Shown: positions 15,291 through 23,868 of the stretch, piece by piece | Layout of the letters: each line of letters begins with the position of its first letter | Numbering within the stretch: the first letter of the stretch is position 1 | Source of the DNA: Eshraghiella sp964576255 | GTDB lineage: Bacteria; Bacillota; Clostridia; Lachnospirales; Lachnospiraceae | NCBI GenBank assembly: GCA_964576255.1 | Contig: CAZNUK010000021.1 | Coordinates: forward strand, 1 to 31,354 | Reading direction: 5' to 3' | DNA length: 31,354 nucleotides | Made by a program: the position numbers and the translations under genes | The notes under the pieces: model-generated | Databases searched by the model: none | Seen by the model: only the letters and a program-made list of their open reading frames with translations | Told to the model about the DNA's origin: nothing

Positions 15291-16232
15291 ATGAGCGAAA
15301 CAGTTGTTAAAGTAGAAAATCTTGTAAAACGATACAAGGAATTAATTGCTCTCGACCATTTTAATCTGAAAATACAAAAAGGCGAGATTTTTGGACTTCT
15401 TGGTCCTAACGGAAGTGGCAAGACCACAACTATTAACTGCATACTTGCACTTTTGACATATGACAAAGGAAATATCGAGGTGTTTGGTGAGTCGATGAAA
15501 TCTGACAGCTACCACCTCAAAAATAAAATCGGTGTGGTAATGCAGGACGTTGCTGTTTTTGAGGAACTGACAGTGTATGAAAATATCGATTACTTCTGTG
15601 GACTTTACATTACCGATAAGGCTTTAAGAAAAAAGTATGTTGAGGAAGCTATTGATTTTGTAGGGCTTAATGATTACAAGAAATTCCGACCTAAAAAACT
15701 TTCCGGTGGTCTGTTAAGACGCCTTAACATTGCCTGTGGAATTGCACATAAGCCAGAATTAATCATTCTGGATGAGCCAACGGTAGCTGTTGACCCACAG
15801 AGCAGAAACCACATTCTTCGCGGTATTCAAAAGCTAAACGAGCAGGGCGCCACAATCATCTACACCTCCCACTATATGGAAGAGGTTGAGCAGATATGTA
15901 ACCGAATTGCAATTATGGATAAGGGCAAAAATCTTGCTTTGGGAACCTCTGATGAATTGAAAAAACTTATAAAGAATTCAGAAACAATCGTAATTGAAAA
16001 TGTAATTTTACAGGATGATGCCCTTACTGCAATCAAAGCTATCAATCATGTATATAAAACGACTTATGAAAACAATCAGCTTACAATTGCTTTTTGTGGC
16101 GGTAAGCACAACCTGATTAATATTCTTGATTACCTTAAAACTAAAGAAATTCCATTTGGTCAGGTATATTCAAAGCTCCCAACCTTAAACGACGTATTCT
16201 TAGAGATTACCGGCAAGGAGTTAAGAGATTAA
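15291..16232 (+). CDS. ABC-2 exporter ATP-binding protein
   Basis: I chose the ATG at 15291 because AGG lies 6 nt upstream, and the two earlier in-frame ATGs overlap that site. The 313-residue protein has Walker A GPNGSGKT (38-45), the signature LSGGLLRR (Leu in place of the usual Gln), Walker B LIILDEP, the D-loop VAVDP and the H-loop histidine in YTSHYMEE. The C-terminal 80 residues match the accessory region of drug or lantibiotic exporter ATPases. It should power the two permeases encoded next (10 bp downstream and then overlapping). Substrate is not deducible; exporters controlled by NarL-type kinases often handle antimicrobial compounds or sodium. Confidence 0.93.
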   Translation: MSETVVKVENLVKRYKELIALDHFNLKIQKGEIFGLLGPNGSGKTTTINCILALLTYDKGNIEVFGESMKSDSYHLKNKIGVVMQDVAVFEELTVYENIDYFCGLYITDKALRKKYVEEAIDFVGLNDYKKFRPKKLSGGLLRRLNIACGIAHKPELIILDEPTVAVDPQSRNHILRGIQKLNEQGATIIYTSHYMEEVEQICNRIAIMDKGKNLALGTSDELKKLIKNSETIVIENVILQDDALTAIKAINHVYKTTYENNQLTIAFCGGKHNLINILDYLKTKEIPFGQVYSKLPTLNDVFLEITGKELRD

Positions 16233-16242
16233 GGAGGTTTCT

Positions 16243-17382
16243 ATGTTTTTACATATATACAAATACAGACTAAAAAGTTTTTTCAGAGAAAAAGAAGAAT
16301 TCTTCTGGTGTTTAATTTTTCCACTTCTTCTGTTTGTATGCTTTCAGGTTGCCTTTTCCGCAATTGCAGACAAGGCATGGACCTTCCACTCCATTCCTGT
16401 TGCAGTTGTGTATGAGCAGGAAAACGAGCTTTTAGAAGAAGTACTGACTACCATAGCAGCAGATGATTCCCAGGGTGAGGCTTTTCTTAAAATCACCGAG
16501 ACGAATTACGAATCTGCCAAGGAATTATTAGATGATAAAAAAATCGACGGCATCATCATAGCCAATAAAGAGGTTTCTCTGGTGGTAGGGCAAACAGGAC
16601 TTAACCAGACCGCGCTCCATAGTTTTATCAATATGTACCTTCAGCAAATGGATGCAATACAAAATGTTGCCAAAGATAATCCCCAGATGCTTGAGCAGTT
16701 AATTGCTTCTCTGTCTGAAGAAATTACTTTTATCAAAAAAGACAGTATTGCCAACGGAAATATGGACCCGATGGAGTCATATTATTTTTCCCTTATTGCA
16801 TTTGCTGCTTTAAGTGGTGGCTACTACGGCATCAGATGTGCAATCCAGCAGATGGCAAACTCCACTAAGGAAGGCTTAAGAAAAAGCATTTCCGGCGCCA
16901 AAAGAGGACTTCTGTTATGTGCAGAGCTGTGTGCAACCTATACTGTTCATCTGATTATTATGGCAGTTGTTGTTCTGGTAATGTTCTTTGTTATGAAGAT
17001 GGATTTTGGCGGTAAAATCGGATATGTGGCACTTACCTGTGCAATAGGTTCTTTTACCGGAGTTTCCAACGGACTTTTACTGGGCTCAATTCCTAAGATA
17101 AAAGAGACCTTACAAACCGTTATTTTCGTAGCTTACAGCTTAATTTCCGCTTTTTTATCCGGGCTTATGGTTGGAAATATGAAAATATTAATTGAGCACT
17201 ATGTGCCGATTGTTAACAGATTAAATCCGGCTACATTAATTTCGGACTCACTTTATGCACTAAATATGTTTGACACATACGACAGATATTTTACTAATAT
17301 TATTACTTTGATAGTCATTGGCGTTTTAAGCTTAGTGGCAGCAATATTACTTACAAGGAGGAAAAGTTATGCAAGTTTATAA
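16243..17382 (+). CDS. ABC-2 type permease 1
   Basis: The 379-residue membrane protein has the ABC-2 layout: one N-terminal helix (about 20-40), a large extracytoplasmic region (about 45-175), then five hydrophobic segments to the C-terminus (from about 180 to 370). The soluble loop includes helical stretches, as in YhgE/ABC-2 exporters. A perfect AAGGAGG lies 5 nt before the ATG, suggesting strong translation. Its end overlaps the second permease gene by 14 bp, so the pair is translated together and probably forms a heterodimer with the ATPase. Confidence 0.9.
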   Translation: MFLHIYKYRLKSFFREKEEFFWCLIFPLLLFVCFQVAFSAIADKAWTFHSIPVAVVYEQENELLEEVLTTIAADDSQGEAFLKITETNYESAKELLDDKKIDGIIIANKEVSLVVGQTGLNQTALHSFINMYLQQMDAIQNVAKDNPQMLEQLIASLSEEITFIKKDSIANGNMDPMESYYFSLIAFAALSGGYYGIRCAIQQMANSTKEGLRKSISGAKRGLLLCAELCATYTVHLIIMAVVVLVMFFVMKMDFGGKIGYVALTCAIGSFTGVSNGLLLGSIPKIKETLQTVIFVAYSLISAFLSGLMVGNMKILIEHYVPIVNRLNPATLISDSLYALNMFDTYDRYFTNIITLIVIGVLSLVAAILLTRRKSYASL

Positions 17383-18517
17383 GACATTTTTTAAGATTTC
17401 ACTGCGTTTTTTCTCCTCAACCATTATATATCTGGTAATTTATGCAGTACTTGCTTTTGTAATTCCTGCAACCAACAAATCCGATGCAGGCGCTTTGGAT
17501 TTTAAAGCAGAAAAAATTGATATTGCAGTTATTGACAGGGATAATTCTGAATTAAGCAAGGATTTATATGATTACCTCAATGAGAATCATACAATCAAAA
17601 ATATCGGTAATGACAAAGAGGTGTGGGCGGATGAGCTTTATGCAAAAAATGTTACCTATATCTTAGTTTTAGAAGAGGGGCTTATGGATAATGTGCTTAA
17701 TGGCAATTTTGAAGAAATGCTTACCTCTTATGAAGACCCTGCCTCAAACTCCGCTTTTATTGTTGCAGGTCAGGTAGAAACTTACCTTCGTACATTAAAG
17801 GGGTATCTTGACACAGAATACAACCTTACAGAAGCAATTGGGCTGACCCGTGACACTATTGAAATTGAGGCTTCAGTAGAATTTGGCAACGCCAAAAACG
17901 AAATTACCAAAACCGATTCAGTTTCACTGTATTTTACCTATCTTCCATATATTATTTTGTGTATGTTAATTAACAGCTTAGGTCCAATGCTCATCATATG
18001 GAACAGACCTCAGTTAAAGGCAAGAACCAGCATATCCGGAAAAAGCCTTGCTAACAGAACTACCTCACTTATTCTGGCGGCAATTACTTATTCCTTATTT
18101 GTATTTGCAGTTATTATAGTTTTTGCAATGATTGCCTTTAGAAAGGACTTTTTTACAGAACGAACTATGTTCTATATATTAAATTCTGTAGCATTTCTAG
18201 TTGTAGCTGTGGCAATAACCTTTATGGTAGCCCAGATTTGCAAAAAAGCACAGATGCTTAATATGTGGTCCAATATCATCGGACTTGGAATGTCCTTCTT
18301 GTGCGGTATTTTTGTTCAACGTTCACTTCTTCCTGATGGAGTTGTCAGCGCTTCAAAATGCCTGCCTGCTTACTGGTATATTAATGTGACCGAAGAACTG
18401 GCTTATTTTAACGGCTCACTTAGCACCGGCGCATATCAGTCCATGTTAATTCAGTTGTTATTTTCACTGGCGATATTTGGGGTAGCGATGGTGGTCATCA
18501 AAGTTAAGGAGAAATAA
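17369..18517 (+). CDS. ABC-2 type permease 2
   Basis: The 382-residue protein has the same architecture as permease 1: a membrane helix near residues 15-33, an extracytoplasmic domain (about 35-185) and five later hydrophobic segments (about 190-375). The periplasm-side domain begins with a VIDRDNSEL-like segment typical of ABC-2 permeases related to YhgE. AAGGAGG lies 6 nt before the ATG inside the end of permease 1. It is the last gene of the exporter operon, followed by a strong bidirectional terminator. Confidence 0.9.
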   Translation: MQVYKTFFKISLRFFSSTIIYLVIYAVLAFVIPATNKSDAGALDFKAEKIDIAVIDRDNSELSKDLYDYLNENHTIKNIGNDKEVWADELYAKNVTYILVLEEGLMDNVLNGNFEEMLTSYEDPASNSAFIVAGQVETYLRTLKGYLDTEYNLTEAIGLTRDTIEIEASVEFGNAKNEITKTDSVSLYFTYLPYIILCMLINSLGPMLIIWNRPQLKARTSISGKSLANRTTSLILAAITYSLFVFAVIIVFAMIAFRKDFFTERTMFYILNSVAFLVVAVAITFMVAQICKKAQMLNMWSNIIGLGMSFLCGIFVQRSLLPDGVVSASKCLPAYWYINVTEELAYFNGSLSTGAYQSMLIQLLFSLAIFGVAMVVIKVKEK

Positions 18518-18521
18518 AAAA

Positions 18522-18565
18522 GGCATATGCTGTACTCTGGCGAAAGCGTGAGTACAGTATATGTC
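18522..18565. terminator. Bidirectional terminator between the ABC operon and fic
   Basis: Fifteen-bp arms (18522-18536 and 18551-18565) pair throughout with two G-U pairs around a CGAAAGCG-containing loop. Six A precede the stem, giving a T6 tail on the minus strand, and CTTTATTGTT follows on the plus strand. It serves both convergent units, better for the minus-strand fic transcript. Confidence 0.85.
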
Positions 18566-18583
18566 TTTATTGTTATTGAGTTA

Positions 18584-19192
18584 CTAATTAATCAATTCTT
18601 CTGTCTTGAAAGTCGTATAACCCTCATAGTAGTAGCTGTGGTCGATGCCTTTCATATAGACTTCACGGCTATTGATGTCATCAGTCAGTGCAGCTTTTAA
18701 GATGTGCTTAATTTCGATATCTTTAATGGGGCTACGTTCCATAGCAAGAAGATAATCTTCTTTATCCACCTTGCTCCAGTCAACAACCCTTCCGATTTCT
18801 TTCTTCAATATGCAGTCAAGCCAGATGCGTGTACTTCTGCCATTGCCCTCGCGGAAGGGATGCGCAATGTTCATCTCAACATATTTTTCTATAATCTCAT
18901 CAAAAGTAGACTGTGGCATTCTATCGATATTCTCAAGTGCTGCTTCAAGGTACATCAGAGGTGCAAAGCGGAAGTTTCCTTTTGAAATATTAACAGTACG
19001 GATTTTTCCAGCAAAGTCGTAAATATCCTCAAAAAGATGTTTGTGAATTGCTTTGAGCGATGCGAATTTTCCAGCTTCGAGCTCTTCAAGCATACCTTTT
19101 TCAAACAGGTCGATTGCTTTTTTCTTACTAATCTTTTCTTCAGCTTCAGCAAGTTCTGGCGCAGAAGTAATTCCTAATTTATTTTCAAGCAT
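18584..19192 (-). CDS. Class III Fic protein (AMP transferase)
   Basis: The 202-residue protein has the canonical Fic motif HPFREGNGRSTR at residues 111-122, with catalytic H111, acidic E115 and the anion-hole glycines and arginines. Fic enzymes transfer AMP (or related groups) from a nucleotide to hydroxyl residues of target proteins. Near the C-terminus, SYYYEG (186-191) fits the inhibitory (S/T)xxxE(G/N) motif, so this is a class III enzyme like N. meningitidis NmFic, which is self-inhibited by its own C-terminal helix and relieved by oligomer changes and autoAMPylation. No separate antitoxin gene is needed, and none is seen. GAGGTG lies 5 nt before the ATG. It follows the CarD-like gene by 14 bp on the same transcript. 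Confidence 0.92.
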   Translation of the reverse strand: MLENKLGITSAPELAEAEEKISKKKAIDLFEKGMLEELEAGKFASLKAIHKHLFEDIYDFAGKIRTVNISKGNFRFAPLMYLEAALENIDRMPQSTFDEIIEKYVEMNIAHPFREGNGRSTRIWLDCILKKEIGRVVDWSKVDKEDYLLAMERSPIKDIEIKHILKAALTDDINSREVYMKGIDHSYYYEGYTTFKTEELIN

Positions 19193-19206
19193 AGTCGCAC
19201 CTCATA

Positions 19207-19707
19207 TTATATTGTAATCCTGTCATTGATTAAAGTCTCTATCTCAGAGATTTCCTTCCCAAGAACAAAAGCTAACTCGCTATACAAGTGTTCACCTGCC
19301 AGACGAAAATACCTCTCATCGGTAGCGGTAACCTTCTTACCCTGAGCCAGACGCTCTTTCTTACGGGTTGCAACTGTCTTAATAATTGCAATCCATTTCT
19401 CGCAATCACATCCCTTGGAAAATTCCTTATATTGTTCCTCACGAACCTTGTCATTATCAGCAACAATTTCAGGAATATCGTCTATTTTTCCAATGAGCTC
19501 ATTAGCTGACTGCTCATCCATAACAGGTCTAAGTACAACCTTGGTATTATCCACCGGAAGAAATACTCTGTTACCATTATTACGAACTGATGTCATTACA
19601 TAATACAATCTCTCACTATTAGCTCCGGACATATCCAGAGTAGTAATATCTTCAATCTTACAAATACCCGTGCTACCATACACAACATATGCACCAATTT
19701 CAAACAT
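19207..19707 (-). CDS. CarD/CdnL-family transcription regulator
   Basis: The 166-residue protein has the CarD layout: an N-terminal RNA-polymerase-interacting beta domain (about 1-62), opening FEIGAYVVYGSTGICKI and containing YYVMTSV and VFLPVDN, and a helical C-terminal half (about 65-160) that in relatives touches promoter DNA upstream of the -10. CarD proteins bind the RNA polymerase beta subunit and stabilise open promoter complexes. It is the first gene of a two-gene operon with fic. The pairing raises the possibility that it is a dedicated partner or target of the AMP transferase, but it could equally be a general factor. Confidence 0.9.
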   Translation of the reverse strand: MFEIGAYVVYGSTGICKIEDITTLDMSGANSERLYYVMTSVRNNGNRVFLPVDNTKVVLRPVMDEQSANELIGKIDDIPEIVADNDKVREEQYKEFSKGCDCEKWIAIIKTVATRKKERLAQGKKVTATDERYFRLAGEHLYSELAFVLGKEISEIETLINDRITI

Positions 19708-19741
19708 TCACAATCATCCTTTCGGACCCAAATCCTATTTA

Positions 19742-19770
19742 ATTATAGCACTTTTTTTATAAAAATGTAA
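19742..19770 (-). promoter_or_regulatory. Sigma-A promoter of the carD-fic operon
   Basis: Minus strand: -35 TTACAT (19765-19770), a 17-bp spacer and a perfect -10 TATAAT (19742-19747). The CarD-like start codon is about 35 nt downstream, behind an AAAGGAT ribosome site. Confidence 0.65.
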
Positions 19771-19806
19771 GAATTGAATTTGCAAAAAATGGATTTTTCT
19801 TAGTAT

Positions 19807-20718
19807 TTATCGGCCTTTACGGGCACTTCTTTTATTTCTGTTTATGGTTACCATAGTAGGGTCAGCAGGTTTTTTAGGTTTGTCTGCCACCTTCTTTGGA
19901 GTGGTCTCCACATATCGGGTTTCTTTAAGCTCTTTTTTCATTTCCTTATTAGGATTTTTCTTGCCTGTAAGGAAGTCTTTAATTACTTTACGCTTTTTAT
20001 AAACCGTTACTGCTGCCACAAAAATTATTATAAGAATTATTGCTACAATTACCTGAATACCATACTCAGCCCAAAACTTGGTTATTCCCCAGCTCTCATT
20101 GGCATACACAGGATTAATTGTATACTGGGCATTATCAACAATTTCCTTTATCATCTCCTGCTCAGCGGTAGTAAAACCATTCGACTTGGAACTAACCAAT
20201 CTATATATTTCCTGATTTACAACAGTATAATATTCAAGATAATGAACATTGCTTATATCATATTCCAGATATATGTAGGAGCACTCATTATAATACACAT
20301 CCCAATTATCCGCATCTACTTTATCTGCCAGATTCTCTCCAATTTTGCGGAGCTCTTTTTTGGTCAGGTTTTTGTAATTATTAATATCTGTAGTATTAGT
20401 CTTAACAACTTTAAACTCAATTGTATCTCGGCTGTTTTCCTTAATGTAATACATATCCAAATATGTATTGGTATTAATCATCGTATTATAGAAATAATCT
20501 TCTGTAACACCCAGACTTTTAATTTCACTGTTTCCACGCACATTATCTCTCGTAAAAACACGCCACTCATCCGAATCCACAGTAATGCTTATATCAGTAT
20601 CTTTCACGGTATAACTTTGGGCCATAACAGGCATCACACTCACAAATACCGTACACATTAATGCAAGTGCTCCTATTAAAACTCGCTTCATCTTGCTCAC
20701 ATTTCTCCTTTGTGACAT
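19807..20718 (-). CDS. Secreted/membrane-anchored protein of unknown function
   Basis: I do not recognise the family. The 303-residue protein has a signal peptide (basic MSQRRNVSKMKR then a hydrophobic stretch, cleavage likely after VMA near residue 33), an extracellular domain of about 185 residues (roughly 34-220) rich in Tyr, Asn and Asp, one membrane helix (about 222-243, IVAIILIIIFVAAV) and a highly basic cytoplasmic tail of about 55 residues with Lys/Pro repeats. The ectodomain size and spacing recall PsbP/Mog1-like stress domains, but that is only an impression. AAGGGG lies about 6 nt before the ATG. It has its own promoter and is divergent from the HD-GYP gene. Confidence 0.8.
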   Translation of the reverse strand: MSQRRNVSKMKRVLIGALALMCTVFVSVMPVMAQSYTVKDTDISITVDSDEWRVFTRDNVRGNSEIKSLGVTEDYFYNTMINTNTYLDMYYIKENSRDTIEFKVVKTNTTDINNYKNLTKKELRKIGENLADKVDADNWDVYYNECSYIYLEYDISNVHYLEYYTVVNQEIYRLVSSKSNGFTTAEQEMIKEIVDNAQYTINPVYANESWGITKFWAEYGIQVIVAIILIIIFVAAVTVYKKRKVIKDFLTGKKNPNKEMKKELKETRYVETTPKKVADKPKKPADPTMVTINRNKRSARKGR

Positions 20719-20740
20719 ATTATCCCCTTATCTCATATAG

Positions 20741-20769
20741 ATTATATAAGTAAATTTTTTTAAAGTAAA
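20741..20769 (-). promoter_or_regulatory. Candidate promoter of the membrane-anchored protein gene
   Basis: Minus strand: TTTACT (20764-20769), a 17-bp spacer and TATAAT (20741-20746), about 23 nt before the ATG at 20718. The -10 is perfect and the -35 moderate. Confidence 0.5.
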
Positions 20770-20808
20770 GCAAATAAATTTTGTTTTTATAAAATTTTCA
20801 TTTAAATA

Positions 20809-20837
20809 ATGACTTATGTGAAATAAACTGTTAAAAT
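20809..20837 (+). promoter_or_regulatory. Weak candidate promoter of the HD-GYP gene
   Basis: ATGACT (20809-20814), a 17-bp spacer and TAAAAT (20832-20837) lie about 25 nt before the ATG. Both boxes are imperfect and the region is very AT-rich, so a chance match is possible. Confidence 0.3.
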
Positions 20838-20862
20838 ATATCCTACGGGAGATGTTTTTAGA

Positions 20863-21960
20863 ATGATTAGAAGAAAATATATGAGAACCAGACAACTTAA
20901 ACCCGGTATGAAGATGGACCAGTCCGTTGTAGACCGTCTGGGTCGTAATCTTGTTGCACGAGGTGCTATTCTCGATGAATATGTTATAGATTCCCTGCTT
21001 AAGCTTGGAATTATGAATGTATATATTCAGGAAGGCGAGATGAGTCCTGATGAAGAGAATATAGCTATTTCGGCAGCAGCGCAAGCCAACATTGAGAAGC
21101 TGTACACCGAAGACCGCTCCAAGGTTTCCCTCTCCAATAGTGTAAGAGAAAGAATTTCTCACGGAATACAGAGTATCTACAATGACACAGACTCTGCTAA
21201 TCTTGCCAGCACTACTGCCAGCATAACCAATGATTTATTGAATGCCATCGACCAGAATAATGCCATTGCTATAGATATTACCGAGTTAAAGACCAGTGAT
21301 GAATACACCTTTAAGCACAGTGTAGACGTTGCCACAATAGCAATGATTCTTGCCAAGCAACAGGGTTTATCCAAGCAGGAAATTTTTGAAATAGGTGTTT
21401 CCGGACTTCTTCACGACGTTGGCAAGACCAAGGTTCCTCTTGAAATTCTTAACAAGCCCGGAAGACTTGATGAAGAAGAATTTGCAATAATGCGTCAGCA
21501 TTCTGTATTCGGCTACAGAATGGTTAAGGACAAGCCTGACTTTAGTCCGGGAGTCGCCATGGGTGTTTTGCAACACCATGAGAAAATCAACGGCTCAGGC
21601 TACCCAATGGGAGTGAATGAGAATCAGATTACACCATATGCCAAAATTCTTTCTGTTGCAGATATATATGACGCTCTTATTACCGAAAGACCATACAAAC
21701 AGGCTTTTTCACAACGAGATGCTGTGGAGATGATTATGTCTATGACGCATGAGCTTGATATGAAGGCAATGAAAAGCTTCTTGGAAAGTATGATTCTCTA
21801 CCCGGTAGGCTGTATCGTTGAACTCAGTAACGGCGAGAAGGCCAAAGTAGTTAGAAACAGCCCTCATTACATATTAAGACCAACCGTTGTAGGTGTGCAA
21901 TCAGGCAAGGTTTATAATCTTGGGGAAGATTTAAACTGTGCCAATATTATTATTTTGTAA
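20863..21960 (+). CDS. HD-GYP domain c-di-GMP phosphodiesterase
   Basis: The 365-residue protein has a small N-terminal beta-rich domain (about 1-60, opening RQLKPGMKMDQSV) common in front of HD-GYP domains, then the HD-GYP domain (about 145-310). Metal ligands are visible: H152, the HD pair H184-D185 in LLHDVGK, H213, the pair H238-H239 and D267. The second signature is HHEKINGSGYP (238-248), where GYP is intact and the usual Arg/Asp positions are Lys and Asn. Such enzymes cleave c-di-GMP to pGpG or GMP in the cytoplasm. It has no membrane segment and no receiver domain. GGGAG lies 10 nt before the ATG. It is a single-gene unit. Confidence 0.93.
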   Translation: MIRRKYMRTRQLKPGMKMDQSVVDRLGRNLVARGAILDEYVIDSLLKLGIMNVYIQEGEMSPDEENIAISAAAQANIEKLYTEDRSKVSLSNSVRERISHGIQSIYNDTDSANLASTTASITNDLLNAIDQNNAIAIDITELKTSDEYTFKHSVDVATIAMILAKQQGLSKQEIFEIGVSGLLHDVGKTKVPLEILNKPGRLDEEEFAIMRQHSVFGYRMVKDKPDFSPGVAMGVLQHHEKINGSGYPMGVNENQITPYAKILSVADIYDALITERPYKQAFSQRDAVEMIMSMTHELDMKAMKSFLESMILYPVGCIVELSNGEKAKVVRNSPHYILRPTVVGVQSGKVYNLGEDLNCANIIIL

Positions 21961-21963
21961 AAA

Positions 21964-21994
21964 ACGGTGCCGGAATTTAATTATCCGACACCGT
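21964..21994. terminator. Bidirectional terminator between HD-GYP and GGDEF genes
   Basis: ACGGTGCCGGA (21964-21974) pairs with TCCGACACCGT (21984-21994) with one C-A mismatch. The minus strand has a six-T tail after the stem, so it mainly ends the GGDEF transcript. The plus-strand tail is weaker (TAATTTC). Confidence 0.75.
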
Positions 21995-22011
21995 TAATTT
22001 CATTGTATAGG

Positions 22012-23799
22012 TTAGATAAAACCATCCGCTTTAAGGACCTCCAAAGAACGTATTTTGTTCTCCAATGAAGACGTCTCAATCAAAATCGTTGCACCATCCA
22101 TATATTTGTCATAGCTACTATAAAAACCATTTCTATCTATCTTACCATCACCCCATGCAAGATGAAGGTCGCTTATAAGATCATTATCATTGATATGAAT
22201 ATGCTTGATATAAGGTCCTAATTTCTGTGCCCATTCCTCAGGGTCCACCTTGGTCAATGCTGCATGTGCATAATCAAGGCACACTCCGTAATTAGGGCAT
22301 TCACACAATCTCTTGGATAATTCAACCATAATATCCGGAGTTGTATCAAACATATTTTCAAGATAAATTGATATATCCGGATGATTATTAAGTATTTCTC
22401 GCCATATAGCAACATTCTGCTCTATCCATACTTCAATGTATTTGGGTGTATTAAGAAATGGATTATAATTGGTATGGAATACCACTCCCTTAGCTCCAAG
22501 CTTAATTGCGTACTCTATACTTTGCTCAATTCTTCTAAGAGAAATTTCCCTAATCTCGTCATCCATACTAAAAGGAATTATGTCATAAAAAGCTCCGTGG
22601 AAAGTGCAATACTCAGGAAGCGTATGCTTAGCATATTCATCAAGAAGCTCTTGACCTTTGTCATCATCATTCAAAACAGCAGGGTTAAAGAAATCATTAT
22701 ATTCAAGTCCCAGAGAATTCTTGTTAGCCAGTTCCAAGGATGCTTCCATATCATTAATATCAGGAATAATCAAAAGCGGCTTCTTAGAAAACTTCTTATT
22801 GGAAACAACTCTGTTACGTCCTTCCTGCTTAGCTGTATACAGATTATCGTCTGCCACCTTAATATTATCTGCTGATTCCTTGGCAGGATCTATTTCTGCA
22901 ACGCCAAAAGACATTGTAACTTTAACCGTCGTACCTTCACTATTACATTCAGAATCTTCCACCTTAAGCCTTATATTATCTGCGATATTGATGGCACGAC
23001 TTAAACTGCATTCCGGCAAAAGAATATGAAATTCTTCGCCACCCCATCTAAATACTTCTCCAATATCACCGACGCACTCCTGCATGATCTTAGATATATG
23101 CACAAGCACATCATCACCTACATTGTGACCATATGTATCATTAACCTTCTTAAAGAAATCAATGTCTCCAATAATTACACTGCTAACAACATTACTTGGC
23201 TGAGAAAGAATCTTATTATTATAGCTATTATGAAAGCCTTTTCTGTTCATAAGTCCGGTTAGCTGATCAACCTGATTCTGTTCCTTAAGAAGGTATGCTT
23301 CCAAAGTCTTACCGCAATAACCTGCAGCCAATGCAAGATATTTTACATCGAGTTCGTCAAAAGTGGTATCCTCTTCTTCTCCAATTTTGTTAATAACCTG
23401 ATAAGCACCAATTACCTTGCCGCTGCTATTGGATACCGGCATGCACAGTATGGACTTAGTAAGGTATCCTGTCTTCTTATCCACATCAGGATTAAACCTT
23501 GGGTCTTCATAAGGATTATTAATAAGAATGGTCTCATTATTTTCAATTGAGGCCCCTACAATGCCCGTACCCATTGGAATTGTAATCCTCTCCGTCCCTG
23601 ATGCCGCCATAGTCCAGTATTGTTGCTGCTTCTCGTCACGATACCAAAAAGACGCACGATGAGCATTGACCAATGTTCTCCCTAAATCGGTCAACAAAAT
23701 TAGAGATTGGGAAAAATCCTTCTCTACAACTATTTTACTCATACAATGGAAAATCTTATCCAGCATCTCATCCGCTGTAAGTGGTTGTCCATTATTCAT
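22012..23799 (-). CDS. GAF-GGDEF diguanylate cyclase fused to an endonuclease IV-like TIM barrel
   Basis: The 595-residue protein has three parts. Residues about 15-170 form a GAF sensor. Residues about 175-335 are a GGDEF domain with an intact active site (RWGGEEF at 251-257, metal-binding GDIDFF at 211-216), so it should make c-di-GMP; no RxxD inhibitory site precedes GGEEF. Residues about 341-595 are a TIM barrel of the AP-endonuclease-2/sugar-isomerase superfamily. Its metal-type residues follow the nine-ligand order of endonuclease IV: H401, H442, E481 (LEN), D509 and H512 (DYAH), H535 (HIND), D544 and H546 (DLH), E575. A GDG follows DLH much as GEG does in E. coli Nfo. The start has a poor ribosome site. 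It is the last gene of the signalling run, ending at a terminator. The barrel could be a nuclease, an isomerase or a sensor. Confidence 0.88.
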   Translation of the reverse strand: MNNGQPLTADEMLDKIFHCMSKIVVEKDFSQSLILLTDLGRTLVNAHRASFWYRDEKQQQYWTMAASGTERITIPMGTGIVGASIENNETILINNPYEDPRFNPDVDKKTGYLTKSILCMPVSNSSGKVIGAYQVINKIGEEEDTTFDELDVKYLALAAGYCGKTLEAYLLKEQNQVDQLTGLMNRKGFHNSYNNKILSQPSNVVSSVIIGDIDFFKKVNDTYGHNVGDDVLVHISKIMQECVGDIGEVFRWGGEEFHILLPECSLSRAINIADNIRLKVEDSECNSEGTTVKVTMSFGVAEIDPAKESADNIKVADDNLYTAKQEGRNRVVSNKKFSKKPLLIIPDINDMEASLELANKNSLGLEYNDFFNPAVLNDDDKGQELLDEYAKHTLPEYCTFHGAFYDIIPFSMDDEIREISLRRIEQSIEYAIKLGAKGVVFHTNYNPFLNTPKYIEVWIEQNVAIWREILNNHPDISIYLENMFDTTPDIMVELSKRLCECPNYGVCLDYAHAALTKVDPEEWAQKLGPYIKHIHINDNDLISDLHLAWGDGKIDRNGFYSSYDKYMDGATILIETSSLENKIRSLEVLKADGFI

Positions 23800-23868
23800 T
23801 TAATCACGCCCGTTTATTTGATATATTAATTTTACTCCACATAGCGAGTATTTGCAAATAAAATTCCT

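Noticed and set aside
18584..19206. Separate antitoxin gene for Fic
   Set aside because: Only 14 bp separate fic from the CarD-like gene, and the inhibitory motif is in the Fic C-terminus itself.
20728..21162. Minus-strand 144-codon frame
   Set aside because: Antisense to the start of the HD-GYP gene and across the divergent promoters; composition is that of reversed coding DNA.
22381..22875. Plus-strand 164-codon frame
   Set aside because: Antisense to the barrel domain of the GGDEF fusion; no ribosome site or recognisable domain.
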